Source: Massilia brevitalea (GTDB taxonomy: Bacteria; Pseudomonadota; Gammaproteobacteria; Burkholderiales; Burkholderiaceae_D). From it: a DNA stretch of 47,690 nt. The notes below the pieces were generated by a model, which was not told the origin of the DNA, ran no database searches, and saw only the letters and a list, made by a program, of their open reading frames with translations. The translations under genes were made by a program, and so were the position numbers. Shown piece by piece: positions 17,011 to 25,451 of this stretch (positions are counted from its first letter, which is position 1; the number at the start of each line of letters is the position of its first letter). Location of the stretch: contig NZ_JAULSI010000038.1 in NCBI RefSeq assembly GCF_030711405.1, forward strand, positions 1-47,690, given 5' to 3'.

Positions 17011-17139
17011 CTATGCTTCGGTATCATCGGCGAGATACTGTTCTAGTTGTCTTTCGAACTTCCTGCGATCGTTGGCGTTGATATATAGAATCCAGCCGAG
17101 GCCAAGGACCGCAAGAACCGACAACAGGGCGGCAATCAT
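17011..17139 (-). CDS. 42-residue single-pass membrane protein, hypothetical
   Basis: Starts MIAALLSVLAVLGLGWILYI (one helix, residues 2-20) and continues with a charged cytosolic tail, NDRRKFERQLEQYLADD. The start is 15 bp downstream of the EthD-type gene's stop, so it may be the second gene of a short operon, with GGTGGG near that stop as a weak ribosome site. A helix plus basic-acidic tail is typical of real small membrane proteins, but nothing identifies its partner. Confidence 0.45.
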   Translation of the reverse strand: MIAALLSVLAVLGLGWILYINANDRRKFERQLEQYLADDTEA

Positions 17140-17154
17140 GGCAATTCGACCGGC

Positions 17155-17469
17155 TCAACCCACCAGCACTTCGCTGATCTGGATGACCGGCTTCTGGTTG
17201 GTGTAGTTGGGAATGTCGGCCATGATTTGCTTCGTATGCGGACCGAACCCTGCCTGGAACGCCTCGACCGAATCACAGAACAAATGACCCATGGCGATGT
17301 AGGGCGCGTTCGCATCCGACGCACCTGAGGCGAGCGCGCGGTCGACCGTGTAGTACTTGCAGTGCTCGCCCATCAACTCCTTGACCATCGGCATGTGCTG
17401 GTCGCGGTAATACGCCTCGTCGAAATGGGCGTCGGGGCCGTTGGGGTACATCACGCTCACCTTGATCAT
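17155..17469 (-). CDS. EthD-family protein
   Basis: 104 residues starting MIKVSVMYPNGPDAHFDEAYYRDQHMPMV, the characteristic start of EthD-type ferredoxin-like (dimeric alpha-beta barrel) proteins. A later stretch reads GHLFCDSVEAFQAGFGPHTKQIMADIPNYTN. AAGGAGACC before the ATG at 17469 fixes the start; the longer open frame to 17556 has no ribosome site. EthD was named for ethyl tert-butyl ether degradation, but most members are of unknown function. No degradation pathway is nearby. Confidence 0.85.
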   Translation of the reverse strand: MIKVSVMYPNGPDAHFDEAYYRDQHMPMVKELMGEHCKYYTVDRALASGASDANAPYIAMGHLFCDSVEAFQAGFGPHTKQIMADIPNYTNQKPVIQISEVLVG

Positions 17470-17670
17470 GCTGGTCTCCTTGTCGGTTGGCTGAAGCGGT
17501 GAACTCATCCTGCACCCATGTGCACCGCTTTGCAAGGTCGGCACGAACGTTGTCATTCCGTCGCATCCAACACTCCCTTCATCAAAGAGTTCCTTGCCGC
17601 TGCATTCTGCTGCTAATATTTCCTCAGTGCATTACTTAGCATCTCCATTAGCCAGGCCAAGGGGAAAACC

Positions 17671-19623
17671 ATGGAACGTCTCGACCGGCTGGAAGCGGTC
17701 CAGTCGATGCTGCTCGAAATCGGGCAGACCTCGACCAGTTGCAGCGACATCACCGAATTCATCCGCGCCGTGCACCGCGCGCTGGGCCGCATCATGTACG
17801 CGGCCAATTTCTATGTGGCGCTGTCCGATCGTGACGAAGGCACGGTGCGATTCGTCTACTTCGTCGACGAATCCGACGAGGGCCCCGAGCTGAACCAGCC
17901 GGTGCGCCTGGCCTCCCCGGACGAGTCGCCCACCGCCTGGGTCATCCTGAACGGCCGCAACCTGGTGGTCACGGCCGACGATTTCCATGCCCGCGAACGC
18001 GAAGGATCGAGCTTCGGCGCCGGCAGCGCGGCCGAGCACTGGATCGGCTGCCCGCTGCTGGACCAGCAACACGTGCCGCTGGGCGCCATCGTGATCCAGA
18101 GCTATACGCCCGAACACACCTACAGCGACGAAGACCAGGCCCTGTTCTCGGTCATCGCGAACCACGTTTCGGTGGCGCTGCAGAGCCTGCAGAGCATGGA
18201 CCGCCTCGAGCGCGCCGTACAGGAACGCACCGCGCGCCTGGCGCACGAGGTGGCCGAGCGGCGCCGCGCCGAGCAGGTGCAGCACGCGCTGTACCAGATC
18301 GCCGATTTGTCGGCCAGCGCGCTCGATACCGACACGCTGACGGCCAGCCTGCACCGCATCATCGGCGAACTGATGGTGGCGGAGAATTTCCTGATCGGCC
18401 TGTATCACCCGGAAACCCAGGACTTCAGCATCCCGTATTTCGTCGACCAGAAGGACAGCGAGGCGCCGGTCAAGCGCTTCCCCTACGGCAAGGCGATGTG
18501 CTCTTACCTGCTGCACTCGAAGCAGGCGCAACTGCACGACGCCGGCAGCTTCGCGCGCCTGGTGGCCAGCGGGCAGGTGAATGAGCCGCTGGGCAACGTC
18601 GACATCGCCAGCTGGATGGGCGCGCCGATGCTGGTGCACGACAAGCCGCAGGGCGTGCTGATCGTGCAAAGCTACGACCCGTCCGTGGTCTACACCAAGG
18701 CCGACCTCGATTTGCTCGCCTTCATGGCCAGCCATGTCGCGGTGGCAATTGCGCGCATGCAGGCCGACCGCAAGCTGCGCGCCACCAAGGAATTGCTGGA
18801 AGAACAGAACGCCGCCCTGAACACGGCGCTGACCCAACTCCAGCAGGCGCAGGGCGAACTGGTGCGCCAGGAAAAGCTGGCCTCGCTCGGCGGCCTGGTG
18901 GCCGGCGTCGCTCACGAGATCAACACGCCGCTCGGCATTTGCGTCACCGCCACCAGCCACCTGGTGGAAGAACTGCGCCTGACGCGCGAGGAGCTGGCGA
19001 ATGGCGAAATGACCGAGGATAGCTTGGGCAATTTCTTCGATATCGTCGACCAGTCGCTGCGCATCATGACTACCAACACCCAGCGCGCAGCGGCGCTGGT
19101 GCGTTCCTTCAAGCAGGTGGCGGTGGACCAGTCTTCGGGCGACATCCGCAGCTTTAACCTGCGCAATTACCTGAACGAAGTGCTGCTGTCGCTGCAGCCG
19201 AAACTGAAGGGCAGGCCGGTGCAGGTGGAGGTCGATTGCGTGCACGACCTGGTGCTGGACAGTTATCCGGGCGCCGTGTCGCAGATCGTTACCAACATGG
19301 TGGTCAATTCGCTGGTGCACGGCTTCGAGCGCGAGCAGGCCGGCAAGATTGCGATCCGCGCGGCGCTCGACGGCGACACGGTGACGCTTACCTATGCCGA
19401 CGATGGCGCCGGCATGGACCAGGAATCGCTCGATAAACTGTTCGACCCCTTCTTCACCACCAAGCGCGGCAGCGGCGGCAGCGGGCTGGGCGCGCACATC
19501 CTGTTCAACCTGGTGACCGGGGCGCTGGGCGGCACTGTGCACGTGGAGAGCAGCCCGGGGCAGGGGCTGCGCTATGCGTTGCGTTTCCCGCGCAGCATGC
19601 GGGTGGAAAAGGTAGCGGCCTGA
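17671..19623 (+). CDS. Soluble sensor histidine kinase with two GAF domains
   Basis: 650 residues without membrane helices. Order: GAF-1 (about 20-170), a linker coiled coil (about 175-205, RLERAVQERTARLAHEVAERRRAE), GAF-2 (about 210-365), a second coiled coil (about 370-400), HisKA with LVAGVAHEINTPLG (His415), then HATPase_c with the N box (NMVVNSLVHG), DDGAGM and the G2 box GSGLG. AAGGGG precedes the ATG. The kinase resembles cytosolic sensors that read a small ligand through GAF. No response regulator is adjacent in the same direction; the REC-HD-GYP gene 2.2 kb away on the other strand is the nearest candidate partner. Confidence 0.93.
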   Translation: MERLDRLEAVQSMLLEIGQTSTSCSDITEFIRAVHRALGRIMYAANFYVALSDRDEGTVRFVYFVDESDEGPELNQPVRLASPDESPTAWVILNGRNLVVTADDFHAREREGSSFGAGSAAEHWIGCPLLDQQHVPLGAIVIQSYTPEHTYSDEDQALFSVIANHVSVALQSLQSMDRLERAVQERTARLAHEVAERRRAEQVQHALYQIADLSASALDTDTLTASLHRIIGELMVAENFLIGLYHPETQDFSIPYFVDQKDSEAPVKRFPYGKAMCSYLLHSKQAQLHDAGSFARLVASGQVNEPLGNVDIASWMGAPMLVHDKPQGVLIVQSYDPSVVYTKADLDLLAFMASHVAVAIARMQADRKLRATKELLEEQNAALNTALTQLQQAQGELVRQEKLASLGGLVAGVAHEINTPLGICVTATSHLVEELRLTREELANGEMTEDSLGNFFDIVDQSLRIMTTNTQRAAALVRSFKQVAVDQSSGDIRSFNLRNYLNEVLLSLQPKLKGRPVQVEVDCVHDLVLDSYPGAVSQIVTNMVVNSLVHGFEREQAGKIAIRAALDGDTVTLTYADDGAGMDQESLDKLFDPFFTTKRGSGGSGLGAHILFNLVTGALGGTVHVESSPGQGLRYALRFPRSMRVEKVAA

Positions 19624-19736
19624 ACCAGGGTCTACTGAACAAAAAATGGCTTACACTGGGTCCGATAGCTGATCTGGCGGGTGATTGACCTGCTGAGTCC
19701 ATCTAACTAAAAACGGATAATTTTTAAGGCAAACCG

Positions 19737-20072
19737 ATGTCGCGAGCGCTGCTCTATATCCTTCTTGGCTGCGTATTTGTGCCGCTGAATGCCCTGGCTG
19801 TCTGGGATTATCCGCCTTCGGCTCACCTGGCCATGTTTGACGCAATTGAACATCGTTGCGGTGCGTTCGATCCAGCCTTCTTCCGAAAAGAATACGAGAA
19901 GATGCTCATGACTTTCACTGACGAGGAACGGTCCGGGATAACCGAGATCCGGCAGTCGGCTGAATACCGCGAAGTGCTCACCGGAACCAATAAGGAGCTC
20001 GATGAGATGATCGCTGCGGCTGGCAAGGATGGCGAAGCCATCGTCTGTAAAAGAATGATGGAGCAGTTTTAG
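19737..20072 (+). CDS. Secreted hypothetical protein
   Basis: 111 residues with a signal peptide (MSRALLYILLGCVFVPLNALA, cleavage near residue 21). The mature part is helical and charged, with two cysteines (in HRCGAF and IVCKRM) that could pair. AAGG lies about 7 bases before the ATG. It sits 113 bp after the kinase gene on the same strand, with no terminator seen between them. No family recognised. Confidence 0.65.
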   Translation: MSRALLYILLGCVFVPLNALAVWDYPPSAHLAMFDAIEHRCGAFDPAFFRKEYEKMLMTFTDEERSGITEIRQSAEYREVLTGTNKELDEMIAAAGKDGEAIVCKRMMEQF

Positions 20073-20138
20073 GTAGCGAGCGTACTACACGCACGCAGGA
20101 TGGCGATCGAAGAGCCCCCATCGGCTGGCGCGTGCGCC

Positions 20139-20751
20139 AAGAAAATTTGTATAAAGCGAACTTTTTTTATATTTCGAGCCAAGGAACCGATTTTTTTTTA
20201 TAGCCTGGATCCTTCCGCCTGGTCGTCCAGAGACTCGTCGTCCGGCGCGGGCGCATCGTTCGGCACCAGTTCAGCGCGCGCAGTTCGTGCTTCGCTCTCG
20301 ATCAGGTCCATGGCGGCCTCAGGAACACGTGTCGCATATTGCTTGCGGTGGTGCTTCGACAGCATATTGTCGTTATCGAGGCAGCAGCGGACCAGCGTCG
20401 CGAGGTCACTTCCGCGGACGTCAAAGCACTCGTTGACGGCACGCACCACGCGATCATACGCAGCAAGGAATTCCGTCTCCTGGCGCAGTTCGATTTCGAG
20501 TGCCTCCTCCGCCATCCGGTAGCCGAACTCGACGCAGGGCGTGGCGTCCCAAGCCCGTTAAAGGCGATGCGCCACTTCGCGTGCCGGACAGGGGGACCGG
20601 TCACGTACCGTTCCGGGTCAAAGACGAAATGATAGTTTCCGCCGACCGGAGCGAGCAACGCAAGCTCCTGGTTGGTGAACTGCTCCCAAAGGAAGCACGC
20701 CAAGCGGATATATGCCCCATTTTTTTATACACTTCAAAGAAAATTTATATA
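20139..20751. repeat. AT-rich direct repeats bounding a decayed gene
   Basis: AAGAAAATTTGTATA (20139-20153) and AAGAAAATTTATATA (20737-20751) match at 14 of 15 positions in the same orientation, about 600 bp apart. Each lies within AT-rich DNA with long T tracts that contrasts with the GC-rich surroundings. The segment between them contains the Fic-like remnant. This looks like the footprint of an insertion or a recombination event. Confidence 0.5.
20198..20726 (-). pseudogene. Fic-like gene remnant, frameshifted and internally deleted
   Basis: Reading leftward from an in-frame stop near 20728, one frame encodes LACFLWEQFTNQELALLAP and later YVTGPPVRHAKWRIAFNGLG, which resembles the N-terminal region of a group of Fic-family proteins (VTD...PKWR.AFNGLGTP). 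After about 20540 a shifted frame continues as MAEEALEIELRQETEF and YDRVVRAVNECFDVRGSDL, then LSKHHRKQYATRVPE, like the C-terminal helical part of such proteins. The central Fic core (HPFxxGNGR) is absent. The start, the frame and the active site are all lost, so it is non-functional. The family call is by pattern memory only. Confidence 0.45.
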
Positions 20752-20870
20752 TTTGGTATTTTAGCTATGTTTTTTTGTAGGCGTTCTCAAGGTCGGGAAT
20801 GGTAAGGGGGCCCCTGAAACACGCCGATTTCGCGTTTTACACAGCGTGGTCGATAGCGGACGCCTTGCTC

Positions 20871-21335
20871 TTAATCCTGAGTATGCGCACGTGCGATCGA
20901 TAGTTCCGGAAAACCGGTTTCATCGTCCAGCGTGCGCCGGAAGCGGTGCTGGGGCAATAGCGCAACCAGGATCTCTGCCGTCGTACGCACCGTGCAGCCG
21001 GCGCAGGCATGGCCGCCGATGACGCGTCCATCTGCATCGGACACCGACATGTGCAGGTGGGCGCCGTCGGGCGAGAGGGAACCGCCCAGGGTGAGGATTT
21101 CGAGATCGCCGCGCAGCTCGCTCGGCGCAGGGCGGCCGGCCAGGCGCAGTTGCGCCACGCTCAGGCTGCCGATGCCTTGCAATACATAGGCGGCGGCGCC
21201 ATGCTGGCGCAGCAGGGTTTCCAGCGCCAGGCGCAGGTCGGCGCCGGGAGGGAGACGGACGGGAAGCAGTTCCATGAAGTCGCTCGCAGGATGCGTGATC
21301 GGATGCCGGCCCAAGGCCTTGAATGGCTGGAGCAT
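20871..21335 (-). CDS. PPC-domain (DUF296) DNA-binding-like protein
   Basis: 154 residues from the ATG at 21335; another ATG at 21275 (MELLPVRLPPG) would give 134 residues and matches the usual domain start, so the N-terminus is uncertain. The PPC/PCC fold shows as LPPGADLRLALETLLRQHG, then GIGSLSVAQLRLAG, DLEILTLGGSLS, HLHMSVSDADGRVIGGH, and a C-terminal TAEILVALLP. Bacterial members are trimeric proteins of unclear role, distantly related to plant AT-hook PPC proteins. No AT-hook is seen. Confidence 0.85.
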   Translation of the reverse strand: MLQPFKALGRHPITHPASDFMELLPVRLPPGADLRLALETLLRQHGAAAYVLQGIGSLSVAQLRLAGRPAPSELRGDLEILTLGGSLSPDGAHLHMSVSDADGRVIGGHACAGCTVRTTAEILVALLPQHRFRRTLDDETGFPELSIARAHTQD

Positions 21336-21382
21336 GCTAGTACCGGCTGCATGCAAGCGTCAAGCGAACTGCCGGCCGCTAC

Positions 21383-21868
21383 TCAGCAGCGCAGTTCGGT
21401 AAAGCGATGGCGCAGGATGAACAGGTCGCGCTGGACTGTCGCCTTGGCGGCCTTGTCGACCGTCTTGTCTGCTGCCTTTTCCATGGCTTCCAGCTGCAGC
21501 AGGGATGGATCGAGCTGGCGGCATTCCTGTTTTGCAGCCGTGCTCAGCTTGAAGCGACGGTGGTATACCTCGTATTCCTCCCGCGTCATCCCGGTGATTG
21601 GCTGGAAGGCATCCGCCCATATCTCGCGATGCTGCTCAGCACGCACGTCCTTGCCGATGCGCTCCGTCCCGCTAAGCTTGTTGACGCCACGCGTCGGCGT
21701 CACGGTCAGCCGTTCGGCGCCGAGGCAGGGCTTGTCCGAATACGACGTCACCTTGTTGGCCGTGCACTTGTACATGGTGCGCGACGGCGCCGGCAGCGAC
21801 TGGGCCGCGGCCGTGCCGGCCCATCCCGCAAGCAGCAGGCAGGCCAGCGCCGGCTTCAATCTGGCCAT
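21383..21868 (-). CDS. Secreted DUF4124-like protein
   Basis: 161 residues. Signal peptide MARLKPALACLLLAGWAGTAAAQ, then MYKCTANKVTSYSDKPC, the short DUF4124 motif (YKC....VTYSD.PC) common in betaproteobacterial periplasmic proteins. The rest is helical and basic. Its start codon lies 13 bp inside the 3' end of the REC-HD-GYP gene, so the two are translationally coupled, with this gene second. Function unknown. Confidence 0.75.
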   Translation of the reverse strand: MARLKPALACLLLAGWAGTAAAQSLPAPSRTMYKCTANKVTSYSDKPCLGAERLTVTPTRGVNKLSGTERIGKDVRAEQHREIWADAFQPITGMTREEYEVYHRRFKLSTAAKQECRQLDPSLLQLEAMEKAADKTVDKAAKATVQRDLFILRHRFTELRC

Positions 21869-23385
21869 TGCCGATTGATCTCCACCGCCTTGTCCATGTT
21901 CTTGACGAGCAAATCGACATAGTAGGGATCAAGGTGCTTGCCTGCCACTTCGCGCAGGTAATCCCGCACCTGATCGACCGGCCAGGCTTCCTTGTAGCAG
22001 CGTTCGTGGCTGAGGGCGTCGAAGACGTCGGCCACGGCGACGATGCGCGCGTACGGATGGATGTCTTCGCCCTTCAGGCCTTGCGGGTAACCCGTGCCAT
22101 CGAATTTCTCGTGGTGCTGGTGGGCGATCACGGCGGCGGCCTTCAGGATCGGGCGGGTCGAGCCATCTAAAATCTGCAGGCCCACGGTCGGGTGCTGCTT
22201 CATGATTTCCCACTCGTCCGGCGTCAGGCGGCCGGGTTTCAGCAGCACTGCGTCGGGCGTGGCGATCTTGCCGACGTCGTGCATCGGCGCGGCGTGCATC
22301 AGGGTTGCTACTTCTTCGTCCGGCATGCCCGAGGCCTGGGCCAGCAGGTGGCACACCTGCGACATGCGGCGCACGTGGTTGCCGGCTTCGTTCGAGCGCG
22401 ATTCCACCACGTCGCCCAGGCGCAGGATCAGTTCGGCCTGGGTATCGGTGATTTCCTGGTTCAGCAGGATGTTATCGAAGGCGATGGCCACGCCCGAGCA
22501 GAACACTTCAAGCAGCTGGGCGTCGATGTCGGAAATCTCTTCCACGCCATGCAGCACCAGCAGGGAGGCCTTGCCGCTGTTGTTCGGGAAATAGCCGACA
22601 TAGGTGTCGCCGTGCAGCTTGGAGATGCGGTTGCGGCGCGCGTCGTCGAGCTGGGCCAGCAGTTCGGGGCCGATGACGTTGGCCGCATCGTCGGCGCCGC
22701 CGTCGCTGCCGAAGTCGCCGATCCGCGCCAGCACTTCGTACTGGCTCTCGCCGGTGATCACGCTCGCGCCCTTCAGGCGCAGCAGCATGCTTTGCTCCAG
22801 GCGCAGCAGGGCCACGACCTGCTGCAGCAGGCCGCCGGCGAAGTCTTTCAGGTTACGCTGCTGGAAGATGTGACTGGAGGCGGCGATCACGCGCTCCAGG
22901 CCTTCGCGGTAGCTCTGCTGGACGCGGCGCGCGTCTTCCACCTTCATGATGTCGCGGTAGGCGCGCAGGGCGGCGAAGGTGGTCGTAAACAGTTTGGTCC
23001 GGTCGAGCTCGGTCTTTTCCTTGTAGTCGTTGATGTCGTAGTCGACGATCACACGCTCTTCGGGCGCCTGGCCCGGCTGGCCGGTGCGCAGCACGATGCG
23101 GGTAAACTGGTTGTCCAGGTCTTGCCGCATCCAGCGCGCCACTTCCAGGCCACTGTCCTCGCGCTCCATCACCACGTCGAGGAAGACCAGGGCAATGTTG
23201 TCTTCGCGCGCCAGGATTTCCTTGGCCTCGGCGCCGCTGTAGGCATGCAGGAAACTCAGTGCCCGGCCGTCGAGGCGGAAACGGTTCAGCGTCAGCTTGG
23301 TGATGTCATGGATGTCCGGTTCGTCATCGACGAGTAGAACTTTCCACGGGGCGAGTTTGGGAGCGGCTGCAGACAGAAAAGACAT
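21856..23385 (-). CDS. Response regulator REC-DUF3369-HD-GYP
   Basis: 509 residues from the ATG at 23385. REC domain (about 14-135): acidic pocket Asp20-Asp21, phosphoacceptor Asp70 in VFLDVVME, and YKEKTEL near 121-127. DUF3369 occupies about 150-310. The HD-GYP domain (about 320-480) has HDVGK (369-373), HQHHEKFDGTGYP (GYP at 432-434) and VADVFDAL, all residues expected of an active cyclic-di-GMP phosphodiesterase. It probably lowers cyclic-di-GMP when phosphorylated. No kinase is in its operon; the soluble GAF-GAF kinase at 17671 is a candidate. Confidence 0.94.
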   Translation of the reverse strand: MSFLSAAAPKLAPWKVLLVDDEPDIHDITKLTLNRFRLDGRALSFLHAYSGAEAKEILAREDNIALVFLDVVMEREDSGLEVARWMRQDLDNQFTRIVLRTGQPGQAPEERVIVDYDINDYKEKTELDRTKLFTTTFAALRAYRDIMKVEDARRVQQSYREGLERVIAASSHIFQQRNLKDFAGGLLQQVVALLRLEQSMLLRLKGASVITGESQYEVLARIGDFGSDGGADDAANVIGPELLAQLDDARRNRISKLHGDTYVGYFPNNSGKASLLVLHGVEEISDIDAQLLEVFCSGVAIAFDNILLNQEITDTQAELILRLGDVVESRSNEAGNHVRRMSQVCHLLAQASGMPDEEVATLMHAAPMHDVGKIATPDAVLLKPGRLTPDEWEIMKQHPTVGLQILDGSTRPILKAAAVIAHQHHEKFDGTGYPQGLKGEDIHPYARIVAVADVFDALSHERCYKEAWPVDQVRDYLREVAGKHLDPYYVDLLVKNMDKAVEINRQWPD

Positions 23386-23559
23386 GGTGTTTCCAATACC
23401 GTTGAAAGGCGCTAGAAGATGGCGAACGGGTAAAAAGGAACCAAAAGACATTGCGCTGGATCAACAACCAGGCAATTTGATTGTAGTAGGTCTTTTGTTA
23501 CTTAACAACAGGCAACGGATGAGCCGATGCGGCAAGGGTCGAAGTGTTGCCCGAAAGTC

Positions 23560-24297
23560 TCATTCGTAGCGTTTCTGGCAGCGTTCGCAGAAAAAGCTGC
23601 GCCGCTTGCTGCGGCCGAGGACCGCCTTCTTGAAGGGGATATCGCAGCGCGGGCAGATGGTTTTCGCGTGGGCCAGCCAGTGCTGCTTCAGTACATACTG
23701 TTTTTTCCAGCCCAGGAAATCGAAACTGTACTGGCGCGCTTCCTCGACCAGCGCGCGCAGCTTCGGCGCCGGCAGGGCGCCCATTGTCGACAGCGGGTGC
23801 ACGCGGATGCGGAACAGCACTTCGTTCTTGATGATGTTGCCCACGCCGGAAAAGATGTCCTGGTCGAGCAAGGCGTCGCAGGCCAGCATGTCGGGTTGGG
23901 CACGCAGTTTCTTGCGCGCGCGTTTTGGATCCCAGGCGTCGGACATGACGTCGGCACTCCAGTCGTACAGGCTGTCGAGCTCGCCCTCGATCTCGCGTAC
24001 CGAGCAGGCATAGAAGTTGAGTTCGCCGCCATCTGCCACACGTATTGACAGCCGAGGCGGCTTGTCGCGCCCCTCGTCAATGCGATAGGTGCCGAACAGC
24101 AGGAAGTGGATGCGCACCACCATGCCTGGGGTTTCGATCAGGAAGTGCTTCCCCCAGGTACGCAACGAGACGATGGTCTGGCCAACCAGGCGCGACGAAT
24201 CGATGGCCCGCACGTTGCCGCCGGCCTCGACGATGGTCTGGCCGACAAAGCGGGTTGTCTGTTCTTTCAAGATGTAGAGCGATGGTCCTTCGGGCAC
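23560..24297 (-). CDS. Endonuclease VIII-like (Nei/Fpg family) DNA glycosylase
   Basis: 245 residues from a GTG at 24297, chosen because AGGAGG lies 6 bases upstream and because the mature protein must begin PEGPS. After Met removal, Pro1 is the Schiff-base nucleophile and Glu2 the proton donor. GKHFLI supplies the conserved Lys, GVGNIIKNEVLFR is the helix-two-turn-helix, and CPRCDIPF...FFCERCQKRYE is the C-terminal zinc finger. It excises oxidised bases with associated AP-lyase activity. The start MPEGPSLYIL and KKQYVLKQHWLAHAKTICPRC favour the Nei branch over MutM. Confidence 0.93.
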   Translation of the reverse strand: MPEGPSLYILKEQTTRFVGQTIVEAGGNVRAIDSSRLVGQTIVSLRTWGKHFLIETPGMVVRIHFLLFGTYRIDEGRDKPPRLSIRVADGGELNFYACSVREIEGELDSLYDWSADVMSDAWDPKRARKKLRAQPDMLACDALLDQDIFSGVGNIIKNEVLFRIRVHPLSTMGALPAPKLRALVEEARQYSFDFLGWKKQYVLKQHWLAHAKTICPRCDIPFKKAVLGRSKRRSFFCERCQKRYE

Positions 24298-24452
24298 GGT
24301 CGACCTCCTTGCGGCCATTCTGGAAGGGTTTGCCGAGCGCGGCTGTGCGCAGCTTCACAATTGGACACAGCTTTTACAGGCGCGAGACGGCAGCGCCTTC
24401 CAAACGGGCGTACTATTTGAACAGTGAAAAATCGAGAGAGAAAGGAATCGCC

Positions 24453-24953
24453 ATGAATACCGTGATTCGCCACCTGGCTGCTGCCGGGTTGCTGGCGCTG
24501 GCCGCCGGCGGTGCCGCTGCCGGCACGACCGTCAACTACATCGAACCCGACCGCTTCTCCGACGTGCCATTTACCAACTGGGAGCGCGACGAGGTGCTGA
24601 AGGACCTGACCGATCATTTCGCGCGCCTGGGTGCGCAATTGCCGCCGGGCCAGGACCTGCGCATCGACGTCAAGGATGTCGACCTGGCCGGACGCGAGTA
24701 TCCGACCCGCGGTGTACGCGACCTGCGCGTTGTGCGCAGCAACGGCGTGGACTGGCCGCGCATCGACCTGCACTACACGGTCGAGCAGGATGGCAACGTG
24801 CTGCGCAGCGGCGACGCCCAGCTGCGTGACATGAGCTTCATGGACCGCATCGGCCGTGCCAATGACAGCGATTCGCTGCGCTACGAAAAGCGCATGATCG
24901 ACGACTGGTTCTATACCACGATCCTGCCGCGCGACCGGGCGGCGCGCCGCTGA
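24453..24953 (+). CDS. Periplasmic DUF3016 protein
   Basis: 166 residues. Signal peptide MNTVIRHLAAAGLLALAAGGAAA, then TVNYIEPDRFSDVPF..WERD and a C-terminal DSLRYEKRMIDDWFY. This is the pattern of DUF3016 (V.Y..PE.F.D......R...L..L..HL), widespread periplasmic proteins of unknown role. AAAGGAATCGCC precedes the ATG. It is divergent from the glycosylase gene. Confidence 0.85.
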   Translation: MNTVIRHLAAAGLLALAAGGAAAGTTVNYIEPDRFSDVPFTNWERDEVLKDLTDHFARLGAQLPPGQDLRIDVKDVDLAGREYPTRGVRDLRVVRSNGVDWPRIDLHYTVEQDGNVLRSGDAQLRDMSFMDRIGRANDSDSLRYEKRMIDDWFYTTILPRDRAARR

Positions 24954-24966
24954 TACAGGCTGAGCT

Positions 24967-24994
24967 GATCGAGCTCAGTCGATCGAGCTCAGTC
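24967..24994. repeat. 14-bp tandem duplication at a gene end
   Basis: GATCGAGCTCAGTC is present twice in perfect tandem. The right copy contains the stop codon of the thioesterase-like gene, so the duplication repeats the end of that gene (codons for Ile-Asp-stop) just beyond it. With the CTGAGCT at 24960 it can also fold into a 7-bp hairpin. Confidence 0.75.
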
Positions 24995-25432
24995 GATCCA
25001 ATTCACGCGCTCGAACTTGTTGCGGAAGTCCTCGGGCATGGCCACGACCTGGCTGCTCTTGTAGTTGAAGAAGACGAAGCCGGACTTGGCCATGGCCACC
25101 AGGGTCTTGTCGCGCGGGCGGGTGATGCGGAAGGTAATGTCGCCGCCGTACTTGTTGAAATCCATCACGCCGACTTCGAACAGCAGCTGGTCGCGCGCGT
25201 GCGCTTCGGCGCGGTAGGTCGTCGCCAGGTCGGTGACGATGATGCCGGTGCCGTCGCGCTCGGTTTCGCCTATGCCGAACTCGAACAGGAAGCGGGCCCG
25301 CGCCTCGGAGATCATCGAGATCATCGAGTCGTTGCCGAGGTGGTTGGCGCCGTTGATGTCGGTAACGCGTACCGTCAGCGGCGTGGAATAGTAGTACTGG
25401 TCTTCGGGGAAGGAGAGTTGTAGGCGTGCCAT
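24989..25432 (-). CDS. Thioesterase-like hotdog-fold protein
   Basis: 147 residues. TVRVTDINGANHLGNDSMISMISEAR corresponds to the 4HBT hotdog helix, where the usual catalytic DxN..GH..N appears as DINGANHLGN. The rest (LATTYRAEAHARDQLLFEVGV...ITFRI.RP.DKTLVAMAKSGFVFFNY) gives the expected five-strand sheet. Members hydrolyse acyl-CoA thioesters; substrate unknown. It may be co-transcribed with the sugar dehydrogenase gene 19 bp upstream. Confidence 0.8.
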   Translation of the reverse strand: MARLQLSFPEDQYYYSTPLTVRVTDINGANHLGNDSMISMISEARARFLFEFGIGETERDGTGIIVTDLATTYRAEAHARDQLLFEVGVMDFNKYGGDITFRITRPRDKTLVAMAKSGFVFFNYKSSQVVAMPEDFRNKFERVNWID

Positions 25433-25451
25433 CCGACGATTGTACAGCCTC

